A stretch of 64,000 nucleotides of DNA from Microcystis aeruginosa FD4 (GCF_009792235.1 NZ_CP046973.1:1798001-1862000); one strand, 5' to 3'. Numbered from the stretch's first letter, positions 9,099 to 18,462 are shown. Notes: generated from the letters alone by a model not told the origin. Numbers and translations: made by a program.

Positions 9099-9710
9099 TT
9101 AAGCCGGTCTTCCCTCCACCACCTTATCGATTAAACCGTAGGCGACCGCTTCCTCGGCGGAGAGGAAATAATCGCGGTCAGTGTCCTTTTCGATGCGTTC
9201 GATAGTTTGTCCGGTGCGATTAGCCATAATTTCGTTTAATTGCTGGCGAATACGCAGGATTTCCTTAGCTTCAATGTCGATATCCGTCGCTTGCCGGCGC
9301 CCGGTTCCGCCCATGGGTTGGTGAATCATAATCCGCGCGTGGGGAAGAGCGAGACGCTTACCCGGACTACCAGAAGCCAGTAAAAATGCCCCCATAGAGG
9401 CCGCTAATCCCACACAGATAGTCACCACTTCCGCTTTGATGTACTGCATGGTGTCGTAGATGGCCATGCCGGCGGTAACGGAACCCCCTGGCGAGTTGAT
9501 ATAGAGATAGATGGGTTTACTGGGGTCTTCCGAGTCGAGATAAAGCATTTGGGCCACAAGGGCATTGGCTAACCCGTCGGTGACTTCCTGCCCCAAAAAA
9601 AGAATGCGTTCCACCGAAAGACGGCTGTAAATGCTAATCCACTGTTCGTATTGGCTACCCGGCAGACGGTAGGGAACTTTTGGCACACCGATAGGCATAA
9701 TTGGTAACAA
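9099..9710 (-). CDS. clpP3: ATP-dependent Clp protease proteolytic subunit ClpP (catalytic)
   Basis: 203 residues with the complete serine protease triad: Ser105 in GLAASMGAF, His130 in RIMIHQPMGG and Asp176 in EKDTDRDYF. INSPGGSVTAG forms the substrate strand. In cyanobacteria the ClpP paralogue encoded next to ClpR is ClpP3, and together they form the essential ClpP3/R core that works with ClpC and ClpS (clpS is at 32461-32754). The start follows AGGAGTTGTTACC. A tnpB element now separates it from clpR; normally the two are adjacent. ClpP3 is chosen by context, not by phylogeny. Confidence 0.9.
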   Translation of the reverse strand: MLPIMPIGVPKVPYRLPGSQYEQWISIYSRLSVERILFLGQEVTDGLANALVAQMLYLDSEDPSKPIYLYINSPGGSVTAGMAIYDTMQYIKAEVVTICVGLAASMGAFLLASGSPGKRLALPHARIMIHQPMGGTGRRQATDIDIEAKEILRIRQQLNEIMANRTGQTIERIEKDTDRDYFLSAEEAVAYGLIDKVVEGRPA

Positions 9711-9726
9711 CTCCTGCTAATTTGTA

Positions 9727-11022
9727 TTGACAGTCCCATCGCTAAAAACGAGGGATTCTTGGTTCAACGAGTTTTCTTAATCTGACAGGACTTGTCCAAC
9801 CAAATCAGAGGAAATCTCTCCCCAAGCTTGAGTTCCGGTATGCCCTACCGTACTTAGTCCCTTTTTGAGAATATTGATAGCGGCGTTAATATCTCTATCT
9901 TCTACATAGCCACAATGGGGACAAACATGGGTTCTCGTAGATAGAGATTTAGGGACTTTTTGACCACAGTTAGAACAATTTTGACTCGTGTTATGGGGGG
10001 CTACTGCTACCGTAACCTTACCATATTTAAAACCAAAATATTCTAACCATTGTCGAAAAGTTGACCAAGCCACATCATTAATAGATTTAGCTAGTTTAGA
10101 GTTTTTTACCATGCCTTGAATATTTAAGTTTTCGTAAGCAATAAAATCGTTAGATTTAATGACGCGCAATGCCTCTTTTTCGACAAAGCCTCTACGTTGC
10201 CTACTTATTCTTAAATGTTTTCTTGCATATCTCTTTCTGGCCCTTTGGTAGTTGTTTGATTGGGGTTGACCTTTTCTAAACTTTTTAGATTTCTTCCGAT
10301 TGAGACGATTTAATCTTTTTTCTGCCTTGCGATAGTATTGCGGTATTTCTACCGTTTCCCCATCACTGTTAGCGTAGAAAACTTTTAAACCTACATCCAA
10401 TCCCACACATCTTTTTGTTGGTTCTAGGGGTTTAGCATATTCCCAAATATCAACGCTAAGACAGAATTGGACATAATAACCATCCGCTCGTTTAACAATC
10501 CTAACTCGTTTAATTTGGTCTAGAGGGTAAAAGTTTAAGTCTCTGGTTCCTTTCAGTTTAACCGTGCCAATGTTTTTCTTATCTGTGAAAGTTATTTTCT
10601 TTCTATCATCAGATAGTTGACCCCCAGAGTTTTTGTATTCCACAGAACGATTATTTCTCTGAAACTTAGGATAACCTTTTTTACCTTTTATTTTTTTCTT
10701 ACAATTGTCATAGAAACGAGCAATAGCTGACCAGGCGCGTTCGGCTGATGCTTGTCTAGCCGTAGAATTTAGAGTATCAACAAACTTGAACTGTTTGGCG
10801 AGAACTGCACAATATTTATTGAGAGAATATTTATCGATTTTGTCTTCTCTCTTGGCATCCATCCAAAGCCTTAATGCTTTGTTTCTGATGAATTGTACTG
10901 TACGAATAGCCTCATCAATGGCAGAACATTGACTTGGTTTGACCACGGCTTTCATTTCTAAGACAATCATCGTTTATCGACCTCAAACAACTATTTTTAG
11001 GCTAACGCATCCGCACAAAATT
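9727..11022 (-). mobile_element. IS200/IS605-type element with tnpB only (IS1341-like)
   Basis: The element carries tnpB but no Y1 transposase tnpA. Past the 3' end of tnpB the minus strand forms a hairpin (CCCTCG...CGATGGG) ending in CTGTCAA, typical of the right end of this family. At the other side the minus strand reads TTGAC followed by AATTTTGTGCGG, where TTGAC would be the target-adjacent motif. Both limits are inferred from family habit. It sits in the clpR-clpP3 spacer in the same orientation as the clp genes. Confidence 0.65.
9777..10970 (-). CDS. tnpB: TnpB RNA-guided nuclease of an IS605-family element
   Basis: 397 residues, full length. The RuvC-like triad is intact: Asp in CVGLDVGLKVFY (about 190), Glu in FIAYENLNIQGM (about 277) and Asp in EDRDINAAINI (about 360). 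The zinc ribbon CSNCGQKVPK...CPHCGY lies between the last two. TnpB proteins cut DNA guided by an RNA made from the 3' end of their own gene and the element's right end, which favours retention of the element. The C-terminal tail AWGEISSDLVGQVLSD overlaps the region where that guide RNA scaffold would be encoded. Confidence 0.92.
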   Translation of the reverse strand: MIVLEMKAVVKPSQCSAIDEAIRTVQFIRNKALRLWMDAKREDKIDKYSLNKYCAVLAKQFKFVDTLNSTARQASAERAWSAIARFYDNCKKKIKGKKGYPKFQRNNRSVEYKNSGGQLSDDRKKITFTDKKNIGTVKLKGTRDLNFYPLDQIKRVRIVKRADGYYVQFCLSVDIWEYAKPLEPTKRCVGLDVGLKVFYANSDGETVEIPQYYRKAEKRLNRLNRKKSKKFRKGQPQSNNYQRARKRYARKHLRISRQRRGFVEKEALRVIKSNDFIAYENLNIQGMVKNSKLAKSINDVAWSTFRQWLEYFGFKYGKVTVAVAPHNTSQNCSNCGQKVPKSLSTRTHVCPHCGYVEDRDINAAINILKKGLSTVGHTGTQAWGEISSDLVGQVLSD

Positions 11023-11186
11023 GTCAAGGATTCAATCGTGCTTCGTGTCACTGAGCCTTTACATTGAGCAGCCCGAGTGAGCCTCGCCGAACTCCTGTCG
11101 AAATGTGTCGAAGTGCTTTTTTATACTGGTCGGGTTTCATCCCGTCAGTGAAACTGAGGGTCTTCACCCGACACTTAAGATAAATC
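11023..11186. other. Spacer between clpR and the tnpB element
   Basis: Holds an inverted-repeat patch, 'cttcgtgtcactgagcc...gccgaactcctgtcgaaatgtgtcgaagtgc', and a second patch 'cgggtttcatcccgtcagtgaaactgagggtcttcacccg'. The second can fold as a hairpin just 3' of clpR and could cut transcription before tnpB and clpP3. No gene seen. Confidence 0.3.
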
Positions 11187-11873
11187 TTAACTAACTTGGG
11201 CGAGGGGTTTTGGTAGTTCCTTGCGACTTTCGAGAACGCGATCGATCAACCCGTAGTCTTTCGCCTGTTGTGGGGTGAGATAGAAGGTGCGATCCATATC
11301 TTTCGCCAGTTTTTCGGTGGTTTGTCCCGTATTTTTCGAGAAAATCTCTAACATCGTCTGTTTGTTGGCGATTACCTCCTTGGCACGAATCTGGATATCG
11401 GTGGCTTGTCCTTGGGCCCCGGTGCGATTTTGGTTGAGAACAATGGTAGCGTGGGGTAAGGAGGCGCGAAAACCCTTGGTTCCCGCAGAAAGAATCATCG
11501 CTGCCGTTCCCATGGCCTGCCCGATACAGATAGTATGAACGGGAGGTTTAATGTAGTTGAGGGTGTCACAGATAGCGAAAGCTTCGGTTTCGTAACCGAT
11601 CGCGTCCCCCGTGTACCAGGATGTGCCGGTAGAGTTGATATAGAAGAAAATCGGTTTTTCGGGATCGTCAAATTGCAGGTAAAGCAGTTGGGCGATAATT
11701 AATTCCGTCACATCCACTCCGACATTGCGCTTGACATCATCGGAGGAAAATAAAGGCAACCCCAGATAGACAATTCTCTCTTTGAGCAGGAGAGATTCCA
11801 AGTCCGGTGGTGGTGTCCGATAGGCTGCATCCCCATAATAGGCAGTTTGTACCGCTTTAATCGCTGAGTTCAT
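11187..11873 (-). CDS. clpR: ClpR, catalytically inactive ClpP-like subunit
   Basis: 228 residues of ClpP fold, but the Ser of GLAASMG is replaced in ICIGQAMGTAAM (Gly at the Ser position) and the His of MIHQP is Asn in TIVLNQNRTG. The Asp region AKDMDRTFYL is kept. It also has the insertion YINSTGTSWYTGDAIGYETEAF typical of cyanobacterial ClpR in the first half. ClpR assembles with ClpP3 in mixed heptameric rings. It is transcribed toward clpP3, with a tnpB element in between. Confidence 0.9.
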   Translation of the reverse strand: MNSAIKAVQTAYYGDAAYRTPPPDLESLLLKERIVYLGLPLFSSDDVKRNVGVDVTELIIAQLLYLQFDDPEKPIFFYINSTGTSWYTGDAIGYETEAFAICDTLNYIKPPVHTICIGQAMGTAAMILSAGTKGFRASLPHATIVLNQNRTGAQGQATDIQIRAKEVIANKQTMLEIFSKNTGQTTEKLAKDMDRTFYLTPQQAKDYGLIDRVLESRKELPKPLAQVS

Positions 11874-12707
11874 CGAGTTTTTCCGTCATACACAGTATCC
11901 TGCTTTTGATTTTAACGTAATCAGGTTGACCGATTGCGTGGGGGTAGGTTCGTCCCCAGTAATCCCTCCACAGCTGCCCGTGCATCTTATAGGTAGCTAG
12001 ACACAATTAAGGGATTTGCGCTTTGATAATGTACCTTTTGGGCGAACGCAGTTCGCCCCTACATTGTGGACAAAATCCGTTACTGTAGGGGCGCATTGAC
12101 AATCTCCGAAACCCTCTCAGGTTGTACTTTTGACTTTTGAATAGACCTCTTGCAAAAATCAAAAATCTTCCGTTAGGTCAGGAGTCTCCGAGCCAGTAGT
12201 CAGTAGTCAGGAGAATTAAGAATGAGCATTAATCAATTAAATGCTTTATTTAGAGATTTTACGCAATTTTATGCCTATTTTTCTCATTTTTGCCCTCTCA
12301 ACAATTAATTATGCAAGAACTCTACTTTTGACTTGCGCGTAGCGCTAGACATTTTGGCTGCCAGGAACCTGCGCCCAAATGCCTATTTTCAGGCTGAGCG
12401 CTCGATGAAAATCTCTAGTCAGGGACTTGCGCTTTGATAATGTGCCATTTAGGGCTGGTCTGATTCTTCTACAGAGCGATTTTCAAAGCTGGGATATTAT
12501 TCCTACGCAAGTCCCTATAGCGTTTTTCAGTCTGCTGAGGTACAAAAGTTATGGGTTTTAGGCAAAAGGCAAAAGGCAAGAGGCAAAAGGGAAGAAAAAT
12601 AGGTGTACCTCACTAGCTTAGGAAACGCTATAATTACACATAAGCTGCCCGCGTATTTAAATTGCTTGTTGAGATAAGGCAAGAGGCAACAGGCTTCGGC
12701 CTTGCTG
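11874..12707. repeat. Long spacer of dispersed repeats
   Basis: No intact gene. About 12000-12120 ('agggatttgcgctttgataatgtacc...ttgtggacaaaatccgttactgtaggggcg') is the reverse complement of 16605-16690. About 12080-12130 and 12330-12470 ('cattttggctgccaggaacctgc', 'cctattttcaggctgagcgc', 'gacttgcgctttgataatgtgcc') match 16110-16300 inverted. Near 12555 there are 'gcaaaaggc' repeats, and 12630-12680 ('aagctg...atttaaattgcttgttgagat') matches 15770-15810. Confidence 0.6.
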
Positions 12708-12728
12708 AAACGCATCTAAGATGCGTTT
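12708..12728. terminator. Perfect 10-bp hairpin, probable terminator
   Basis: AAACGCATCT, one A, AGATGCGTTT: a near gapless palindrome flanked by 'ttagc'. It lies between the repeat spacer and a gene remnant on the minus strand and could end transcription on the minus strand after 12733. Confidence 0.4.
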
Positions 12729-12732
12729 TAGC

Positions 12733-12892
12733 TTACTTACCATTTTTACCATCGGGAGCCATTAGAATTTCCTGATTTAATTGTTGGCGAATTTGTTCAA
12801 GGGAAAGTTGACTGAGTTTATTTTTATCATCTACCCGTTTCAATGCCTTGACATTCCTACCTAAATGCTGTAGGGTACGGACGGCACTTCAT
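12733..12892 (-). pseudogene. C-terminal remnant of an unrecognised gene
   Basis: About 52 codons open on the minus strand between stops: VRTLQHLGRNVKALKRVDD, then LSQLSLEQIRQQLNQEI and a C-terminal APDGKNGK. No start codon with a ribosome site is evident and the upstream side (12893-12979) is non-coding. It looks like the tail of a longer soluble protein. Family not recognised. Confidence 0.3.
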
Positions 12893-12979
12893 AGGTTAAA
12901 CAAGAGCTAGAATCTCTGGAAATGCCTTGCCAGAGAGACCCTGACAACGAGGTATCATATATAATTGACCGGCAGATTT

Positions 12980-13966
12980 CTAGTCAGTAATTAGGGCAAT
13001 TTTCCCCGTCACCGAACCAGTTTCTAGCAATTGATGGGCGCTGATAGCTGCCGCTAAAGGGAAGGTTTGGGAGAGATGAATAGTTAACTTTTTCTCGTCA
13101 ATTAAACGCGCCCCTTGCTTGAGAATTTCTGTTTGATATTTTTGCGCTTCTGGCAGTCCCATCAAAGCCGGGGTTAACATTAATTCTAAACTGATTCGCA
13201 AATTGCGATCGCGTGCTTCTTTCCAGCTGCCCGTAGGTTCCAAAATCGTCACCATATCGCCGTACACGCGCACCGCTCGGCAAGTTTGCCCAAAAGTTTC
13301 TCCTCCCACCGTATCAAAAGCGACATCTACCCCTTTCCCTGCGGTTTCTTGAAGTATCGCCGCGACAAAATCGGTTTGTTTGGATAAAATCGGGTAATCT
13401 GCCCCTAATTGCCGCACTAAACGCTCTTTATCGCTATTTCCCACCGTCGTATAAACTTTAGCCCCTTTCAGTTTCGCCAATTGAATTGCGACATGACCAA
13501 CACCCCCGGCCCCGCCATGGATCAGGACGCTTTGTCCCGACTGAAGACGGGCGCGATCATAGAGTGCTTCCCAAGCGGTGATTAAAACCAAAGGTACAGC
13601 GGCCGCCTCGGCAAAAGAAAGAGATTTCGGCTTGTGGGCTAGATAATCCGCCTCGATCAGGGCATATTCAGCATAATTTCCCGTGCCGGCCTTGCCTAGT
13701 CCGCCGCTACAAAAGTACACTTCATCCCCAGGTCGAAAATCCTGCACTGCCGCCCCAACGGCCTCGACAATTCCCGCCCCGTCACAGCCCAAAATGGCCG
13801 GCATTTGCTCGGGGTAAAAAGTGCCGCGTTTACGAATTTTTGTATCAATAGGGTTGACACCAGCCGCTTTTAATGCTACCAAAACCTGATGCGATTGACT
13901 AATTTTCGGGGTGGGGACTTCCTGAAGCTGCAGGACATCCAAGGCGGTCATGAGGATAGCTTTCAT
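12980..13966 (-). CDS. Quinone oxidoreductase-like NADPH dehydrogenase (zinc-independent MDR family)
   Basis: 328 residues. The N-terminal GroES-like domain has VNPIDTKIRKRG and GCDGAGIVEAVG. The Rossmann domain has the MDR signature SVLIHGGAGGVGHVAIQLAK (about 145-164). Cysteines for a structural or catalytic zinc are lacking, as in quinone oxidoreductases and enoyl reductases. It starts 5 bp after the accB stop codon, so it is very likely cotranscribed with efp and accB. The substrate is not known. Confidence 0.88.
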   Translation of the reverse strand: MKAILMTALDVLQLQEVPTPKISQSHQVLVALKAAGVNPIDTKIRKRGTFYPEQMPAILGCDGAGIVEAVGAAVQDFRPGDEVYFCSGGLGKAGTGNYAEYALIEADYLAHKPKSLSFAEAAAVPLVLITAWEALYDRARLQSGQSVLIHGGAGGVGHVAIQLAKLKGAKVYTTVGNSDKERLVRQLGADYPILSKQTDFVAAILQETAGKGVDVAFDTVGGETFGQTCRAVRVYGDMVTILEPTGSWKEARDRNLRISLELMLTPALMGLPEAQKYQTEILKQGARLIDEKKLTIHLSQTFPLAAAISAHQLLETGSVTGKIALITD

Positions 13967-13971
13967 TCTAT

Positions 13972-14466
13972 CTATTCGGGATTAACCCACATTAACGTCT
14001 GGCCAAATTCTACCGGTTCACCGTTAGCGACGGCGATCTCAACGATTTGCCCGGCCACTTCCGCTTCGATTTCGTTCATCAACTTCATCGCTTCGATGAT
14101 ACAGACCGTTTGTCCGACCCGGACTCGATCATTTTTTTCCACGAAAGACGGTTCATCGGGAGCGGGAGCGCGATAAAAAGTGCCGACCATGGGAGAGGTA
14201 ATCGCCAGCCATTTTTTATCAATAGCGGCGGCCGCGGGTTCGGCAGTGGGGTTTTCCGGGACCGGGGTGGGACTTGCGGCTACCACTGGAGGGGCGACCG
14301 GGGCTGTCACCACTGGCAAGGGAGCGGGGAGAGGCCCAAGGGCAGTATTAACGGTTCCTTTGCGGATATTTAGCTCTAAATCTGCACTTTTCAAGCTAAA
14401 TTCACTGATATCCGTTGCTGCCAATGTTTTGATCAGTTCTCGAATTTCGTTGTAATCAATAGTCAC
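13972..14466 (-). CDS. accB: Biotin carboxyl carrier protein of acetyl-CoA carboxylase
   Basis: The biotinyl domain is at the C-terminus: EAMKLMNEIEAEVAGQIVEI with the biotin-accepting Lys in AMKLM, and APMVGTFYRAPAP-like ITSPMVGTFYRAPAPDEPSF before it. An N-terminal helix DYNEIRELIKTLAATDISEF is followed by a Pro/Ala-rich linker (about residues 50-85). I chose the GTG at 14466, with AGGGG about 10 bp upstream (164 residues), over a TTG at 14487, because the family begins close to this helix. It follows efp by 165 bp, the common cyanobacterial order efp-accB. Confidence 0.93.
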   Translation of the reverse strand: MTIDYNEIRELIKTLAATDISEFSLKSADLELNIRKGTVNTALGPLPAPLPVVTAPVAPPVVAASPTPVPENPTAEPAAAAIDKKWLAITSPMVGTFYRAPAPDEPSFVEKNDRVRVGQTVCIIEAMKLMNEIEAEVAGQIVEIAVANGEPVEFGQTLMWVNPE

Positions 14467-14631
14467 CGCTCTGAAATCCCCTCGCAAATAAAAAGCAACA
14501 AATCCAAATTCGCACCCACCAAACTGTCGATTTTTTCCATCTAGCGGCTAAGTTTTGGGAAACAGGCTCAGAAAACTGGCTTTAGTCCTAAACCCGTCCC
14601 TAATGCCTCATTTCTGGGCTTCTGATCACAA

Positions 14632-15189
14632 TTATTCCCGTCCCAGATAGGAACCATCCCGGGTATCCACTTTAATCCTTTCACCGATGGAAATAAACAG
14701 GGGAACCATTACCTGCGCTCCCGTTTCTACGATCGCCGGTTTCGTGCCACCGGTGGCCGTATCTCCCTTGACTCCCGGATCTGTATCGGTGATTTCCAAG
14801 ATTACCGAGGTGGGCAATTCCACCTCTAGCACTTGCTCATTCCAAAAGAGAATATTGACTTCCATTCCTTCTTTGAGATACTTGGCTCGATCGCCCATTT
14901 GTGCCGGGGTGAGAGTTGCTTCCTCAAAAGTCTCCATGTCCATGAAGACAAACTGATCGCCTTCTTTGTAGGTGTGCTGCATGGTGCGCTTTTCGATCGT
15001 GGCTGAGGGCAAGGTTTCCCCTGCCCGGAACGTCCGTTCTACCACGTTGCCGGTCTGGACGTTTTTTAACTTGGTTCGCACAAAGGCCGATCCCTTACCC
15101 GGTTTGACGTGCAGGAATTCTACCACCCGCCAGACAGAGCCATCTATCTCGATGGTTGTGCCGCTCCGAAAGTCGTTACTCGAAATCAT
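14632..15189 (-). CDS. efp: Elongation factor P
   Basis: 185 residues from the ATG at 15189 (MISSNDFRSGTTIEIDG), the normal length. The KOW-like domain I carries HVKPGKGSAFVRTKLKNV, with the Lys of the PGKG loop that sits near the peptidyl transferase centre. The C-terminal OB domain has the family signature GDTATGGTKPAIVETGAQVMVPLF. EF-P relieves ribosome stalling at proline runs. A longer reading to 15321 adds an unrelated Pro/Ala-rich extension and is rejected. First gene of the probable efp-accB-quinone oxidoreductase operon. Confidence 0.96.
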   Translation of the reverse strand: MISSNDFRSGTTIEIDGSVWRVVEFLHVKPGKGSAFVRTKLKNVQTGNVVERTFRAGETLPSATIEKRTMQHTYKEGDQFVFMDMETFEEATLTPAQMGDRAKYLKEGMEVNILFWNEQVLEVELPTSVILEITDTDPGVKGDTATGGTKPAIVETGAQVMVPLFISIGERIKVDTRDGSYLGRE

Positions 15190-15673
<484 letters not shown>

Positions 15674-15892
15674 AGTAGGGAGGCACAATTATTTGTAGGA
15701 TGGGTTAGCGGTAGCGTAAACTATGCGGGCGTTGGGTTTCATGCTTCAACCCAACCTACGTTCATCTTATAAGCTGTTCGTAATTTAAATTGCTTGTTGA
15801 GATCAGGCGGTCGGCAGGGGGCAGGAGGCAGGAGGAAAAATCGAATATGCAATTTAGATTCAAAACAGCTTATTTAATTCCACCCACCTACT
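15674..15892. mobile_element. MITE, family A, copy 2
   Basis: Ends TAAGTAGGGAGGCACAATTA and, inverted, TAAGTAGGTGGGTGGAATTA, flanked by TA. The core 'ttgtaggatgggttagcg...gggcgttgggtttcatgcttcaacccaacctacgttcatctt' matches copy 1 inside hepT. It carries an additional internal stretch (15770-15860) with 'aggcggtcggcagggggcaggagg', also related to 12640-12690. Its right end is invaded by a family B MITE. Confidence 0.7.
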
Positions 15893-15894
15893 TA

Positions 15895-16107
15895 GGGTTT
15901 GCGGCAAAAAGTAGGGGCGAAGCATTCGGATAGAAAATCTCCGGTTTCACCGATAGGTTATTGCCCGAATGCTTCGCCCCTACAGGACGCGGGCCGATGA
16001 AGACGCAAGGTTTTGAAGCACGATTCTCTCAAAATCTTGCACCTGTTTCGCTCGTAAAGCCACAAAACCCCTACCTTGCCTACATTTCACATTTATTCAG
16101 CAGACCC
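15895..16107. mobile_element. MITE, family B, copy 3, inserted in the end of a family A MITE
   Basis: Ends GGGTTTGCGGCAAAAAG ... ATTTATTCAGCAGACCC, flanked by TACTTA at 15889-15894 and 16108-16113. The left TACTTA belongs to the terminal repeat of the family A element, so this copy landed inside it. The interior has a 'gtaggggcgaagcattcgg...ccgaatgcttcgcccctac' inverted repeat of about 20 bp arms. Confidence 0.7.
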
Positions 16108-16341
16108 TACTTAGAAGAATCAGACCAGCCAGATGGCAGATTATCAAAGCGCAAGTCCCTTACTAGAGATTTTCATCGATCACTCAGCCTGAAAATAGGC
16201 ATTTGGGTGCAGGTTCCTGGCAGCCAAAATGTCTAGCACTACGCGCCAGTCAAAAGTACAACCTGAGAGGGTTTCGGAGATTGTCATGTCCTAACCGCCG
16301 ATTCGGTTGCGATAACATCTCGAAGGCTCTCCCCCTACCTA
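16108..16341. repeat. Dispersed repeat related to 12080-12470
   Basis: 'agattatcaaagcgcaagtccc', 'gcctgaaaataggcatttggg', 'gcaggttcctggcagccaaaatgtctag' and 'acaacctgagagggtttcggagattgtca' all recur in reverse order and orientation within 12080-12470. Two inverted copies flank the 12.5-16 kb gene block (quinone oxidoreductase, accB, efp), so recombination between them would invert it. Confidence 0.6.
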
Positions 16342-16553
16342 GGGTTTGCGGCAAAAAGCTTTTCCTGGGGACAGGGTGTGGGGTGTGGGGTGTGGGGTGT
16401 GGGGTTTGAGCGATTTTCAGGTGGTCAACTACCTAATTTTCAGGGAAAAAGTCCTGGAATTTTCCCCCCGATCCCCGCCATGGGGCACTTTTTGAGGGGA
16501 AAAAAGTCTAAAAGTCTTATCCAACAAGGTTTTTAGATTTATTCAGCCAACTC
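16342..16553. mobile_element. MITE, family B, copy 4
   Basis: Ends GGGTTTGCGGCAAAAAGC ... TTTATTCAGCCAACTC, flanked by TACCTA and TACTTA. The interior ('gtgtggggtgtgggg' run, 'cctaattttcagggaaaaagtcctgga', 'acaaggtttttagatttattcag') is the reverse complement of much of copy 1 inside mntA. Confidence 0.65.
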
Positions 16554-16559
16554 TACTTA

Positions 16560-16695
16560 GGGTGATCAGCAAACCCCCGCAGCGCGGAGGGCGCAGGTTG
16601 CTTGCGCCCCTACAGTAACGGATTTTGTCCACAATGTAGGGGCGAACTGCGTTCGCCCAAAAGGTACATTATCAAAGCGCAAATCCCTAATATCA
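16560..16695. repeat. Dispersed repeat, inverted match to 12000-12120
   Basis: Starts GGGTGATCAGCAAACCC, again a TTTGCTG-type end, then 'gcccctacagtaacggattttgtccacaatgtaggggcgaac...aaaggtacattatcaaagcgcaaatccc', the reverse complement of 12000-12120. Non-coding. Confidence 0.6.
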
Positions 16696-16751
16696 TTGTC
16701 GGGAGCGATTGTATTCGCCCTCTTTAACGGGGAATAATAATACAATTGAGA

Positions 16752-18416
16752 ATGCAGTCAATCCCCTTAATCTCGATGGTCAATAAACTATACTACGGTG
16801 ATAACCTAGAAGTGCTGCGGAAATATATCAAAGATGAATCGATCGATCTTTGTTATATCGACCCACCCTTTAATTCTAAACGCAATTACAACCAAATTTA
16901 TAACAACTTAGGCAAGGAAGATCAAGCACAAGCACAAGCGTTTGTGGATACCTGGACATGGGATAATCACGCTAACGAAGCTTTAGAGGAAATTCAAAGC
17001 AACTATCAGGGTAAATTTACCAGTCAGACTATCGATTTAATTGACGGTTTGACTAAAGTTTTAGGAAAAGGTAGTCTTCTCGCTTATCTGGTGAGTATGA
17101 CTCTGAGGATCGTGGAAATCCATCGAGTTTTAAAATCTACTGGTAGCTTTTATCTCCACTGCGATCCCACTGCTAGTCATTATTTAAAAATAGTTTTAGA
17201 TACGGTTTTTTGCTCTCAGGGTGGTGATTATATTGCTGAAATTACTTGGGAAAGAACATCTGCTCATTCAGATTCCAAAACTTTTGCTAACACTACTGAT
17301 GTTATTTTTTTATATTCCAAGCTAATTTTGATGTTTAATCAACAATTTAAGCCATATTCAGAAGAATATCTGAAAAAATATTATAAGCATCAAGATGGCA
17401 AAGGAAGATTTTTAGATAGAGATTTGACTGCTGGTGGACTGTCAGGTGGTGGTTATAACTATGATTGGAAGGGAATTAAAAAGCTGTGGAGATGCCCTAT
17501 AGAAACAATGCAGAAATACGAAGAACAAAATAAATTATATTATACAAGAAATGGTACTCCTAGATTAAAGCAGTATTTAGAAGAAATGCCAGGAGTACCA
17601 CTGACAAATTTATGGAATGATATTCCTCCAATTAACTCACAAGCATCTGAAAGATTGGGTTATCCCACGCAAAAACCAGAGGCATTATTAGAAAGAATAA
17701 TCAAAGCAAGTAGCAATAAAGGAGATGTAATTTTAGATGCCTATTGTGGGTGTGGAACGACTATCGCTGTAGCAGAGAGATTAGAGAGAAACTGGATTGG
17801 AATTGATATAACCTATCAGAGTATTAGCTTAATATTAAAGCGATTAGAGGACTCCTTTGGTAAAAATGTTTTAGATAAAATTGAACTGAACGGTATTCCT
17901 AAAGACATGGAATCAGCGCAAGCATTAGCCACTAAACCCGATGATCGTACCCGCAAAGAATTTGAGAAATGGGCGGTTTTAACCTATAGTAATAACCGGG
18001 CTGTGATTAATGACAAAAAAGGGGCAGATAAAGGAGTCGATGCTATTGCCTATTTTCAGGGAGATAAGGACAACCGCGAGAAAATGATTTTTCAAGTAAA
18101 ATCCGGTAATGTCAAATCGGGAGACATCAGAGATCTACAGGGAAACATGACACTACAAGGGGCAGCCTTGGGTATATTTATCACCTTGAAACCTCCTAGC
18201 AAAGATATGGTTCAAACGGCCAAATCTGCGGGAATTTATCGCGGTCGTTACATGAGTCAAAGTGTGGATAAAATTGAGATTGTGACAGTACAAGAAATCC
18301 TTGAACAGAAAAAACGTCTCGATGTTATCCTCACCTTTGAAGTCCTGAAAGCTGCCGAAAAACAAAGGGAAACCCAAGGACAACAAATGAGTTTAGATAT
18401 ACCCTTCCCCGATTAA
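16752..18416 (+). CDS. DNA methyltransferase fused to a PD-(D/E)XK restriction-like domain
   Basis: About 554 residues from the ATG at 16752 (ATG at 16776 is equally possible). The first two thirds are an amino-methyltransferase of the beta-type order: catalytic DPPF (37-40, IDLCYIDPPFNSKRNY) precedes the AdoMet loop LDAYCGCGTTIAVAER (about 326-341), as in type III Mod and DpnA/HinfI-like enzymes. The last third, after EFEKWAVLTY, has GADKGVDAIAYF and KMIFQVKSGNV, the D...QxK core of Mrr/restriction-type nucleases. So methylation and a nuclease-like function lie in one chain; no separate endonuclease or specificity gene is adjacent. It is bordered upstream by a nest of MITEs, suggesting transfer. 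Confidence 0.85.
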   Translation: MQSIPLISMVNKLYYGDNLEVLRKYIKDESIDLCYIDPPFNSKRNYNQIYNNLGKEDQAQAQAFVDTWTWDNHANEALEEIQSNYQGKFTSQTIDLIDGLTKVLGKGSLLAYLVSMTLRIVEIHRVLKSTGSFYLHCDPTASHYLKIVLDTVFCSQGGDYIAEITWERTSAHSDSKTFANTTDVIFLYSKLILMFNQQFKPYSEEYLKKYYKHQDGKGRFLDRDLTAGGLSGGGYNYDWKGIKKLWRCPIETMQKYEEQNKLYYTRNGTPRLKQYLEEMPGVPLTNLWNDIPPINSQASERLGYPTQKPEALLERIIKASSNKGDVILDAYCGCGTTIAVAERLERNWIGIDITYQSISLILKRLEDSFGKNVLDKIELNGIPKDMESAQALATKPDDRTRKEFEKWAVLTYSNNRAVINDKKGADKGVDAIAYFQGDKDNREKMIFQVKSGNVKSGDIRDLQGNMTLQGAALGIFITLKPPSKDMVQTAKSAGIYRGRYMSQSVDKIEIVTVQEILEQKKRLDVILTFEVLKAAEKQRETQGQQMSLDIPFPD

Positions 18417-18462
18417 AGTTTTTTTCTATTTTTCTAAAAAAGACTTGACAAAATCCCCGGAC

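Noticed and set aside
15961..16409. Open frames in the MITE nest
   Set aside because: They span MITE ends and repeats found elsewhere in the window, and have no ribosome site.
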